A stretch of DNA of 64,000 nucleotides from contig NC_135505.1 in NCBI RefSeq assembly GCF_052857255.1, forward strand, positions 53,866,792 to 53,930,791, given 5' to 3'. The notes below the pieces were generated by a model that saw only the letters and a program-made list of their open reading frames with translations, ran no database searches and had not been told where the DNA came from. The translations under genes were made by a program, and so were the position numbers. The stretch is from Amblyomma americanum. Taxonomy: Eukaryota; Arthropoda; Arachnida; Ixodida; Ixodidae. Positions 1 through 8,687 of the stretch are shown here, in pieces; within the stretch, counting starts at the first letter, position 1, and each line of letters begins with the position of its first letter.

Positions 1-640
1 AAGAAGCTGTCATGAAGGAGAAAGTCAGCGACATCTGAGGCACAGCTTGTCGGGACAGCGCGCGTGATAGCGTACCGGGTAGTGTAACCGGTCGCAACGG
101 CAATCCACTTGTTCCCGGAACTTGATGTGGGAAAAGGCCCGAGCAGATCGAGGCCAACATTGAAAAATGGCTCAGTCTGAATGTCGATGGGCTGAAGCGG
201 GCAACTAGGCGGGAGCGGGGGCGTTTTTCGGCGCTGACATTGATCGCAGGCAGCAACGTAACCACGGACAGAGCGGTAAAGGCAAGACCAGAAGAACCGC
301 CTGCGCACGCTGTCGTACGTGCGGGACACGCGAAGGTGCCCTGCATTAGGTGCGTCATGAAGCTGGGCACGGACTGTGGGACGGAGATGCGTCGGGACGA
401 CGAGTAAGAGGTCGACGCCATCAGGGTGCATATAGCGACATTACAGAATATCGTGATGCAGCACGAACAGGCTCAGATCATGATCGGAAGTGGCGCTTCG
501 GAAGCGTTCGATTATTGGGCGTAGAGATGAATCACGGAGCTGCTCGTCGTCGATGTGTAGAAAGTCCGAGATGGACAAAACACAATCGTCGGTATTATGG
601 TTGTGGGAACCAGGAGGATCGACAGGATGGCGGGACAAAC
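1..640 (-). pseudogene. Gypsy A integrase, zinc domain and start of core
   Basis: Conceptual minus-strand translation gives the spacer after RNase H (441-638, with ...SISDFLHIDDEQLRD...), then near 225-300 the CxxC half of the HHCC zinc domain (ACDQCQRRKTP), then near 90-180 the core start (VGLDLLGPFP). Integrase joins retrotransposon cDNA to host DNA in the nucleus. The reading frame shifts between these blocks and the catalytic core is only partly inside the window. Confidence 0.75.
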
Positions 641-647
641 AGTCAGC

Positions 648-1184
648 CTATTGGTGCAACTGGCCGGACATGTAAACAACAGTAAATGTGTATTCCTGCA
701 AGCGCAAGCCCCAGCGACCCAGTCGGCCTGTGGGGTATTTAAGAGAGGAGAGCCAAAACAAGGCATGGTGGTCCGTAACGACACAGAAAGGCCGCCGAAA
801 CAAATGAGGGCTGAATTTTGTTGACACCCAAACAAGTGCAAGGCACTCCCACTCAGTGATGGAATAGATACGTTCAGAGGGAGATACCAAGCGGCTGGCG
901 TAAGCAATGGCACGATAGTGGTCGTGTTGGCGCGGCGCAAGGATGGCCCCAATAACATGGCCACTGGCGTCGGTGCGAAGTTCCGTACTCGCAGAAGGGT
1001 GGAAATGGGCCAGCACAAGGGGAGCAGTGAGGGCCGCCACAAGTGCGGTGAAGGCACTAGCTTGGTCAAGCCCCCCGGAGAAAGGCAAATCTTTCTTCAG
1101 GAGAGAGGTAAGGGGACGGGCCATGTCTTTGAAGTTCGCGATAAACGGGCGGAAATACGAGCAGAGCACGAGGAAACTGCGCAC
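648..1184 (-). pseudogene. Gypsy A RNase H domain fragment
   Basis: A 178-residue open frame matches the tether and RNase H region of Ty3/gypsy Pol. It begins with the conserved block after the RT thumb (YFRPFIANFKDMARPL), followed by LTDASG-type (ELRTDASGHVIGAIL), IAYASR, Y-S-ITEWECLALVW and VVTDHHALFWL motifs. This enzyme removes the RNA strand of the RNA:DNA hybrid during reverse transcription. The frame is open but isolated by stops on both sides, so the polyprotein cannot be made. Confidence 0.85.
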
Positions 1185-1296
1185 GTCGCTTGAGGAATGG
1201 GGCTTGGGAACTCGCGAACGGCACGAACTTTGTCAGGGTCGGGCTTGACACCAGAAGCATCGACCAAGTGGACGAGGACCTTGATTTGGCGATGGC

Positions 1297-1656
1297 CTAA
1301 GCTGCACTTCTTGAAGTTGAGTTGAAGGCCGGTGCGGCGGAAGACGGAACGGATAGAAGAAAGACGGTGTAGGTGGATTTCGAAATTGGGGTGAAAACGA
1401 CAACGTTATCCAGGTAGCACACGCACGTCGTCCATTTTAATCCACGAAGGAGCGAGTCCATCATACGCACAAAGATGGCAGGAGCGTTGCAGAGGCCGAA
1501 AGGCATTACTTTGGCATTACGAAACGAAGAGCTCAAGACAGAAGTTTGAGGGCCAGTTTCAATCAGACCCTTAACTGGTGCACTGTCTGCGCAGATATGG
1601 AGAAGTTTGCGGCGAGGAGCGGGGGTCCGAAGAGGATTTTCGGGCCGGGTTGCCAA
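1297..1656 (-). pseudogene. Gypsy A protease remnant fused to RT palm
   Basis: The first half holds a protease active-site region in which the usual D-T/S-G-A reads ETGP (VKGLIETGPQTSVLSSS). It is followed at once by the RT palm (MPFGLCNAPAIFVRMM) and the catalytic box at 1405-1416, read as YLDN instead of YLDD. The protease tail and RT fingers, normally well over 100 residues, are absent. Both the fusion and the lost aspartate show the copy is inactive. Confidence 0.8.
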
Positions 1657-1781
1657 TACAGCGTAACATCAGGGAGCTGCATTGCTTAGCTTCCTGAATT
1701 TGAGCCAGGTAAGGGCGGAGTGGACGGGCGTTGAAATTACGGTCAACGGGAGTGGTGGACCTGAGGTGAAGGCGAGCGGCT

Positions 1782-2222
1782 CTACCTGCGCTGGGTCGGA
1801 GTGCCTTTTGCGTGTGAGAACTCTGAACGGGTAGATATATGGCACAGTCCGTAGTGAGCACGACGATCATAATCAGAACGAGGTCCATAGTTGATACGAC
1901 GATCATAATTAGAGTTAGGGAGAGGTGGGGAAAACCAACGGCTGCGGCAGTCACGAGAAATGTGGCCGACACGCGAGCAGGTGAAGCAGATAGGACGGTC
2001 GTCTGAGCTTCTCCAGTCCGCAGGATTGCGGTAGCGATAACGCGGCAGGATGGCAGGAGTCGGTGAAGCAGCAGCAATCAGTGGAGCGATGGTTGGTGTA
2101 CACGGCGACGCAGAGGGCAGGCCAGAATTGAGACCCACGTTCGCGAACTCCTGGAGAACAACGGCCTGGATCAGAGCAATCGTAGCGCCAGGTGGCTGAG
2201 GGGCGAAGGCGATGGGAGTCAT
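1782..2222 (-). pseudogene. Gypsy A Gag nucleocapsid with CCHC zinc knuckle
   Basis: The frame contains one classical knuckle, CFTCSRVGHISRDC (near 1929-1996), followed by an Arg/Ser/Tyr-rich tail. CCHC knuckles bind the element's RNA for packaging. It lies upstream of the protease remnant as expected for gag. An overlapping frame (1571-2077) carries the continuation after a frameshift. Confidence 0.75.
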
Positions 2223-2308
2223 AGCCTCCAGTTCCCTCCATACAATTCTGGTTAAATTGGCAGGATGAGACGGCAGTTGCAGTGTTTGCAGGTCTTCGCA
2301 AGAGCATG

Positions 2309-2894
2309 TTACCGCCGTTTTCGGAAGGCGGTCGAAACGGCGAGCAATACGGCGGTGTTTGCTTGCTCAAATTGTCGGCATAGCTGGAGGGCAGAGTCAG
2401 CCGTTGCGCAGTCTTTGCAGAGGAGGAAATTAAAAGTGTAGTCAGCGATCCCCTTGAGTATGTGGCCCACCTTGTAGGTCTCTGACATGGCGCTGTCTAC
2501 CTTACGGCAAAGAGCGAGCACGTCCTGGATGCAAGAGATGTAAGACTCGGCGAACGACTGAGCTTGAGAAGCGAGGTCTTTTTTAGCGCCGATCTTGCGT
2601 CCGATTGGCTTGGCAAATAACTTGCGGAGCTTCTGCTTACAGGTGTCCCAAGAGGTAAGTTCTCCCTAATGCGTCTCAAACAACACGCCGCCGTGCCCGC
2701 CGAGTAGAAGATGACGTTAGCAAGCATGAGGGTCGTGTCCCATTGGTTGTGCTTACTCAATGCTCATACATGTCAAGCCAGTCTTCAACATCGACGTCAT
2801 CAGTGTCACAGAAGGTGCCCGGGTCGCGAGGCTGTGCCACGACAACGGTCGGGGCTGGGATGGACATTATGGCCGGTGGTGCGCTGGATGGCAT
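2309..2894 (-). pseudogene. Gypsy A Gag N-terminal and capsid-like region, frameshifted
   Basis: Three successive minus frames (start ATG at 2894, then 2497-2760, then 2309-2521) read as a gypsy Gag. They show a Pro-rich start, an acidic Trp-containing block (DVEDWLDMYEH), then a capsid-like segment (ETYKVGHILKGIADYTFNFLL). The ATG at 2894 lies about 55 bases downstream of the primer-binding site on the minus strand, the expected place for gag. A longer upstream extension of this frame crosses the PBS and is not real protein. Confidence 0.65.
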
Positions 2895-2947
2895 AGCGCT
2901 GGATTCAACGTGACGGCCGCTGCAGAGGTCCAGGGCGTGGAGTAATA

Positions 2948-2966
2948 CCCAGCACAACCTCCACCA
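2948..2966 (-). promoter_or_regulatory. Primer-binding site of gypsy A
   Basis: The minus strand reads TGGTGGAGGTTGTGCTGGG just inside the inferred 5' LTR end. The 5'-TGG pairs with the CCA end of a primer tRNA. Elements B and C have nearly the same site, which supports the call. I could not name the tRNA. Confidence 0.6.
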
Positions 2967-2968
2967 AA

Positions 2969-3340
2969 TATAACGAAATTTGTTTAGCAGCAGGAACGAT
3001 AGGCCGTACACAGAAGACACACCAGAAAACGGGTCACTCAAGCATTAGCGGCAGCGTCCTCGTCTTCGACGACTGCCCAGCGACACAATGACGTCGTCTT
3101 CGCTTCGCGACTGTGTACCTTAACAATATTGCATCGGACAATGCCTGGGAAGACAGAGTAGAGGAAGCGCCTAAGTAGTGCGCGGTCTTTGCCCGGTGCT
3201 CCTTGTCATGCAAGGCCAGAAAGAAGAGGTGAAGAACAGGGTATGCCAGCTTCCATCCTGCTGCGGGGTAGCAGCTAAGTACTTGGGGGTGTTCCGCAAT
3301 CTTGCTCGCTTTCTCCTTCTTGTCTTTGCCTGCTAGCTAC
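2969..3340. other. Probable LTR remnant of gypsy A plus unassigned sequence
   Basis: By position the first part should be the 5' LTR of element A. I found no second copy in the window and no clear TG...CA outer end. A possible start is the TG on the minus strand near 3139. The rest, up to the LINE at about 3340, shows no coding signal I recognise. Confidence 0.35.
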
Positions 3341-3353
3341 TGTTCTAGGGTTA

Positions 3354-4195
3354 TTGGGCGCGGGCCGAAGGCCTAATGTCTACTTGTTCCGGCCAGGGGT
3401 TTTCCCATCTCTTTTCCACAGTGCCGTTTCAAGCATTTCTGCTACTATACTGCCTTCCAATGGACGAGCTATCCGACTGAACACATCGGAGGCAGTAAAG
3501 GCGGCTCTTCAATCAACGTCTAAGCACTTCATGCGCATTACTGATGTGCTGGAGCTCGGCAAAGGTGGTATTTTGCGCAGGTCACCAGATAAAGATTGTG
3601 TAAAAGACCTGGTGAAGTGTACGTCCTTTGCCAACCACTGGGTGATCGCATTCATTCCACCTCGAATAGCGTGTTCCAAGGATTTAGTCCGATGGGTCGA
3701 CTCTCGACTGAGTACCTCTCGTCTGCAGGATTGATTGCTGACTTTCGATGCAGCAGAATGGTCCATGGAGTAAAAATTCTTGGGGAGTCCGTGGCAGCCA
3801 CATTTTCAGGGATATTCTCTCCGCCAGACAGTAACGAGTCATGACCATTGGTAATTCGAGTAGATGCACTTAACTCTCGGCTCCTTCAGTGTCAAAACTG
3901 CTGGAGATTAGGCCACAGCATCAAAGCCTGCAAATCGGGCTTATGTTGCTGTGCATGTGCAGAAAGTCATAATAGAGAGGAATGTCCCGAACAGCAACAC
4001 AAAAGTTGTTTGTGTGTTGGTGCTCACTGTGCTGATTCGCCTGATTATCCTGCACGGGCACAGGGAGTTCAGGTGCTCGATCTTATAGACTTTTGTGGCA
4101 GTCAAGGAGAGAGCCTCGGGTTTACTCTAGTGTTGCTGCCAAATTCCCACCAATGGATGCCAGGTGCTATCAGGCTATCACAGCTGCAGTTGTGA
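3354..4195 (+). pseudogene. L-a ORF1, Gag-like RNA-binding protein
   Basis: Frames 3354-3734 and 3848-4195 together resemble the ORF1 protein of I/Jockey-group LINEs. A domain with CTSFANHWVIAFIPPRIACSK is followed by zinc knuckles: CQNCWRLGHSIKAC near 3893, then a Cys/His-rich stretch (CCCACAESHNREEC) and CLCVGAHCADSPDYPAR. These proteins coat LINE RNA in ribonucleoprotein particles. At least one frameshift (near 3735-3850) breaks the frame. Confidence 0.7.
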
Positions 4196-4604
4196 AAGCT
4201 GTGGCAAATGCAATGGCTCGCATTATGGAAACCTTATCCACGTGCATTACGCAGCTCATAGTTAGCGAGATGTCAAATTTGCTGCAGGTGCCCACCACTC
4301 CGCTCTTGCCTTCTTTGGCTTCGGAATCTGCTCCTCCTTCCGTGGTCATCAATTCCGTTCCACTAGGCCAAAATAAAAAAGAGCAGCAAACGAATTGTGA
4401 GATCTGTCTTTTGAAAATCGTTATGAACGCATCGTTTATCGACTGTGCAGATATGGAGTCGAACATTCACGCCCAGTAACGAAGTGGGTCTCTTTCAATA
4501 TTGCAGGTCCGTCTTGCCTTCAGTATAAGACAAAGAAAATAACACTACTTAAAAATCCAAGAACAGGATTGTAGAAAAAGTAGCCACCGTGGCGGCACTC
4601 CCGC

Positions 4605-5260
4605 CAAGGTAGGATTCTTAACTGTACTTCAGTGGAATTGCCATTCTATATTCTCACCTTCAACAGATTTAAATTGTCTATGCAATCAGCTTTTACCGGA
4701 TTGAATTGCTTTACAGGAAACCTGGCTAACTACAGATTTACTTCACCGTACGTTGCGGCTTGACCGGTCATCACGAGGGGAGGGTTGTTAGTGCTAATCT
4801 CTTCAGTTTTATGACAGGGCATGCGTTTCTTTCCAATAGGCAGAAAATGGATGTGAAATGCGGTTGATCTCATAATTCCATAGTCAACAGCTATTTACGG
4901 TAGCTGTAATGCATGTTTTTTTTTCAGGTGTGCATGGCACTCGGCCCCTTGACTCACTCATGTTTAGTAGCCGTTCTCAGGTTTTGTTAGTTTGAGACTT
5001 CAATTCGTACCATGTGACGTGGGGGTTTTAAAACAGAGAGATTTAGTTCTAGACATTTTGATTGGGTTTGCGGCAATAACTTTGTCTGCTACAATACGAG
5101 ATCGCCGACATTTGTACAGAGTCAAAGCTACTCTGCCTTAGATATCTTTTCCTCCCACGGATCTCTGCTACTTCATGAGCGCCTGTTAACTGTGGAGCAA
5201 GCATGGATCATCAACCATTTAGTTTCAAACTTGCGTGTAAATTAACTCGTTGAATCCCTC
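4605..5260 (+). pseudogene. L-a apurinic-type endonuclease remnant
   Basis: Near 4620-4730 the plus strand reads LQWNCHSIF, a stop, then IALQETWLT. These match the first Asn and the catalytic Glu boxes of LINE endonucleases that nick target DNA. The rest of the domain is too decayed to align by eye. No long frame remains. Confidence 0.5.
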
Positions 5261-5853
5261 GTTCAGTCCCCTGCTGACATTTCCAAGGCCTTAGAGGACA
5301 TTGAGTGTGAACTAAAGCTTCGCTTTACAAACGAAGTTGACCGTCTCCAGCTATTCACATGCATCTCAAATGATTTCGTTGAGGTCTCTATAACTGAGTA
5401 ATCGCGAATTGTTCTACCCTTATCCCCAGCGGCTCTTGGCCTCGATAAGGTCAAGTCATCTATGATCAAAATTTTGTTTAATGAGTCTGCTGAAGACCTA
5501 TTGGCTCTAGTTAACCTTTCCATTAAATGTATTTGCATGCCATATTAGTGGCGCCTTGCTGAAATAGTTCCACTGCTTAAATGCAAAGGAAGGATTTTAC
5601 GTTGACAACACACGCCCTACTTCATTAATATCAAACCTAGTGAAATTGTTGGAAAGGGTCCTGCTCAGCCGTGTCTTTCATTGCTGAAAATGTTCTCTTG
5701 AATGCGTGTCGAATTGATATCAGGCCGGGATGTTCAATTTGATTTGCTCACACTGGACTCGAGAGTCGTTATAAATTAGATTGGAACACAGAGCAGTTTG
5801 CCGTGCTTGTCACTTTGGGTGTCAGTAAAGCCTAAGACAGCGTTGAGCACTCG

Positions 5854-6644
5854 ATGCTGTTACTCAGTTTACTGGAACTCAATTTCCGCAACTATTTTGT
5901 AGCATATGTTTCTGCTTTTTTCGAAACCAGAGAATTTATTGCTGTCAAAATGGTGTTCCCTCCTGGAGATTTCAACAGACAAGAGGCGATCCACACTGGT
6001 CAGTTCTCTCGGCTGTTTTCTTTTCAAGATTTTTCTAAGCTCAATTCCGTGCATTCGAAATGTGAAAACGTATGTATACGCCGACAATATTGCATTTTTT
6101 ACATCATCAGGTAACAATCATTCACACTCTTTATGAAACCTTGCAGAATTACCTCAATGTTGTTCACATCTGGTTAGGAAGAATTCATCTGTCCGTCAAT
6201 GTGAAGTAATGCGCACTGTTAGTATTTCCGGGTTCTGATCCTGTAAACAACTGCCTGATATATAGAAATCACATAATTCCTCAAGTTCAGATAGTGAAGT
6301 ATCTCGGAGCAATGTACACTTCTCTATCCTGGCAGCCACGCACTGAGCAACTATCTGTAAAATGAGTTCGGGCGATTGGAATACTGCGCAGGCTTTGTAG
6401 GTCCAGGTACGGCTTGAGAAGGGACACACTTCTGCTGATTTATAAGTTGTACGTCCGCTCAAGTCTGGAGTTCAGCTGTGTTTTCTTCTCTGGAGCTCCT
6501 GCGTATAAACTTCGCCCACTTGTGCTCTTGGAGCGTGAGGCATTGCACATCTGTCTGGGCCTTCCAAAATATGCCGCAAATGCTGTTCTGCACCTTGAGG
6601 TGCAGGTGCAGTTGCAGTTGCATAATATGGGGCGTTGCTCCTGA
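5854..6644 (+). pseudogene. L-a reverse transcriptase palm and thumb remnants
   Basis: Around 6067-6110 the frame reads VYADNIAFFTSS, the RT active-site box with the second Asp changed to Asn. Frame 6414-6644 gives the thumb (RRDTLLLIYKLYVRSSLEF, then LVLLEREALHICLGLPKYAANAVLHLE). The element's own coding ends near 6603; the rest of that frame belongs to gypsy B read backwards. Confidence 0.7.
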
Positions 6645-7779
6645 CGGGAGACGTCGAGGTGATACCGTAGGCAGGTGCGGTTGCGTGACATGTGCCGATG
6701 CTGTTCATAGCAGGCGTCCGAGTAGCGGGACCATAGCCAGCTGTGCCACGTACACCGAATGCGAATGTGGGTCTGAGATCGAACTGGGACGGCGCTTCGG
6801 GAACAGGAAGTGCCGGCGCAACCTGCCGCACTTCGTCTCTGTCGACTTATGCCAGCGTTGCCAGCGGCGAAGGAGCGACCTGTGGCAGAAAGAATCGTTG
6901 GAGTTCCTCCCGAACAACTGACCAAATCAGTTCGCGAAAGGTGTGTGCAATCCCGCCGAGGCACGACAAAACGAATTCGGGCACAATGCTTTTGATGTTT
7001 CGTTTGTACTGGCGGGCCCGTTGCTGAAGCGTCGTCTCTATGGTGGTCGCCTCGGTGAGAAATTCCGCTACAGTGCGGGGTGGGCTGCGTACGAGGCCTG
7101 CGAGGAGCTCCTGTTTAATTCCTCGCATGACATGGCGAAGCTGCTCCTCCTCCGTCATGTTGGGGTCGGCACGCTTGAATAGACGGGCCATGTCGTCGAT
7201 GTACAAGCGCACACTTTCGTTCGTGCGCTGATTTCGGGAGTGCGGCGCAACTTCAGTCTTCTCCCGGCGGTCGGCTTTTGGGAATGTAGCCAGGAGACTC
7301 CGCCAAAACGTCTCCAACGTGGGAAGGGCAGTCTCGTGATTTTCAAACGACGCCCGGGCAGACTCTTCCAGAGCAAGATATTCATTATGGACCTTGCGCT
7401 CGTCGCTCCAGCCGTCTTACAGGGCGGCGCGCTCAAAGGTCTCCAGGCTATCCTCAGCGTTTTCGAACTCGTCACCGTGAAAAGATGGCGGTGTTCGCGG
7501 TGGGTGGCAAAGGATCAGCGCCAGGGGCCGGGTGTCAGGGGCCATGGCAGTTGGACTCAACTGGCTATTCTGGGTCGGCGCCGGTGATCTGGTGTTAGTG
7601 GCCATGCCAGTTGGACTCGATAGCCGATGCTGCGTCGTTCTTGTGTGCTGGGGAAGAGGCCCAAATTCAGGGGACTTTCCGTGGATACGGCGGCTGGGTC
7701 GCTGGTGGACAGGTGTGAGGTCAGTAGCGATACTGTGTGGATTGTGGTAATCGGGAAGTGTACCCAGCATCTCCACCAA
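6604..7779 (-). pseudogene. Gypsy B Gag, frameshifted and 3'-truncated
   Basis: The N-terminal frame (7417-7779) ends with PPSFHGDEFENAEDSLETFERAA. After one frameshift near 7417-7475, Gag continues in 6847-7317 as a retrotransposon Gag domain (SVRLYIDDMARLFKRADPNMTEEE, then LRHVMRGIKQELL and TVAEFLTEATTIE). A Pro/Ala/Tyr-rich tail follows to 6604, before any zinc knuckle. Gag forms the virus-like particle of the retrotransposon. Confidence 0.75.
7763..7778 (-). promoter_or_regulatory. Primer-binding site of gypsy B
   Basis: The minus strand reads TGGTGGAGATGCTGGG two bases after the LTR end (...GTAACA, then TT). It is nearly identical to the site beside the LTR at 27624 and similar to that of element A. 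Confidence 0.7.
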
Positions 7780-7780
7780 A

Positions 7781-8126
7781 TGTTACGAGCACTTCGAAGG
7801 AGAGCACCAAAAGAAGACACGTATAACTGCGGTTTCTAAGAAGTCCGAGCGTGTGAGCCAGAGAGAACCATCTGCTTCCTCTACAAATGCTGGCGCTTCT
7901 ACTTCTACAGTGGCACGTATCAATATTGTCACCGAGAAAAGGTTGACGTACGCAGGGCTGGTTTACTTTTACGTTCGATACGATGTTGGGACGCACAAGG
8001 CAGCAGGCAGCTCGAGAGATGAAGATGAAAAAACTTCTAGCCCTGAGATGGCCCAAGGCTTGCCAACTGCCAGGTAATACAATTTACCCGCGACACGGCG
8101 CCACTATAGGAGTTAGTAGCGCGGCA
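7781..8126 (-). repeat. LTR shared by gypsy elements B and C (346 bp)
   Basis: On the minus strand it begins TGCCGC and ends GTAACA, so it has TG...CA ends. A PBS follows one end and a polypurine tract precedes the other. It aligns with the LTR at 27624-27816 over stretches such as TTGACGTACGCAGGGCT and GGCGCCACTATAGGAGTTAG. The copy at 27.6 kb lacks about 140 bp near the PBS side. On the minus strand, integrase lies upstream and gag downstream, so this one LTR joins two elements. Confidence 0.8.
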
Positions 8127-8141
8127 TTACTCCCCCTCTCT
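8127..8141 (-). promoter_or_regulatory. Polypurine tract of gypsy C
   Basis: The minus strand reads AGAGAGGGGGAGTAA directly before the LTR start TGCC. Such a tract primes plus-strand DNA synthesis in LTR elements. Its position fixes the outer LTR boundary. Confidence 0.7.
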
Positions 8142-8229
8142 AACAGACACCGACTCGGTGCGGCAGCAGTGGGATGCAGGACAACAAAGGTAGTCGCATG
8201 TGTCTGGCATGTGGTGTAGACACGCGCGA

Positions 8230-8585
8230 AGGGCTAGCGGGCGTGGTACGGCTTTATCAGGGCGACGTGGACAACTTCGGAAGTCGGCCGTCTAGAGGAC
8301 CAAACTGTTCTTCAGGGAGGAACTTCTAAGTGACTTCACTGAGCTGCCCAAGCCCCTCGTAGGGGCCAAAGTATCGGCGTAGAAGTTATTCAGAGCGCCC
8401 TCGCTCATGGATTTGGCTCCACACTCAGACTTGTTGGCCAGGCTGGTAACGCATATTTCGATGGCAGAGGTTATATCGCCGAGCGTCGAAAACTTGCTGG
8501 TGCCGAATTCGCCCTCGAGCGAGTTCGCGGGCGGCCTCAGCGTATCGAACGAATTGGGAGCACCCATAACAGAGGAGGTAGGGAT
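8230..8585 (-). pseudogene. Gypsy C integrase C-terminal tail
   Basis: The minus strand encodes the basic tail of gypsy integrase in broken frames: FVRYAEAARELARGRIRHQQ, then DARRYNL, YQPGQQV and LLRRYFGPYEGLGQLSEVT. It runs towards the polypurine tract and LTR, as expected. The upstream end is cut by the 3' end of LINE L-b at about 8588. A closely similar but inverted copy lies at 15090-15440. Confidence 0.75.
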
Positions 8586-8589
8586 AGCT

Positions 8590-8687
8590 GGTGGTGGTGG
8601 TGGTAAAAACATTTATTAATTATAGAGAGAGGTGTTGGGGTCCATGACCTGAAGGGTCACGCCCTTACAACCACTAGGTGGGGATGC
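8590..8687 (-). other. L-b 3' UTR and ACC-repeat tail
   Basis: After the ORF2 stop at 8688 the minus strand runs through a short UTR containing AATAAA (near 8617) and ends TTTTTACCACCACCACCACCAGC against gypsy integrase. A 3' simple-repeat tail is usual for I-group LINEs and marks the priming end. Confidence 0.7.

Larger units (their letters stand above)
1..2966 (-). mobile_element. Ty3/gypsy LTR retrotransposon A, degenerate, cut by window edge
   Basis: Reading the minus strand from right to left, the segment gives a primer-binding site, gag, a CCHC zinc knuckle, a protease remnant, the RT palm, RNase H, the integrase zinc domain and the start of the integrase core. This is the Ty3/gypsy order. 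Each domain sits in its own short frame separated by stops and frameshifts, so it is a dead copy. The 3' part and 3' LTR lie left of the window. A sequence between protease and RT palm is missing. The 5' LTR should start near 2969, but I could not place its outer end. Confidence 0.85.
3340..6603 (+). mobile_element. LINE L-a, I/Jockey-like, plus strand, 3' end missing
   Basis: The plus strand gives an ORF1 with Gag-like zinc knuckles (about 3350-4195), an endonuclease start (about 4610-4740), an RT palm (about 5960-6110) and the RT thumb (6414-6603). Many stops and shifts separate them. The coding sequence stops within the thumb at about 6603, where gypsy B gag begins on the other strand. LINEs usually lose their 5' rather than their 3' end, so this edge is a later deletion or recombination. 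Confidence 0.75.
6604..8126 (-). mobile_element. Gypsy element B: 5' LTR, PBS and gag only
   Basis: On the minus strand an LTR (7781-8126), a PBS (7763-7778) and most of gag (7779 down to 6604) are present. The element then stops at the join with LINE L-a. The LTR also serves as the 3' LTR of element C. Its gag is related to that of element C but clearly diverged. Confidence 0.7.

Noticed and set aside
2757..3041. Start of gypsy A Gag at 3041
   Set aside because: That upstream part crosses the primer-binding site and LTR; the ATG at 2894 fits better.
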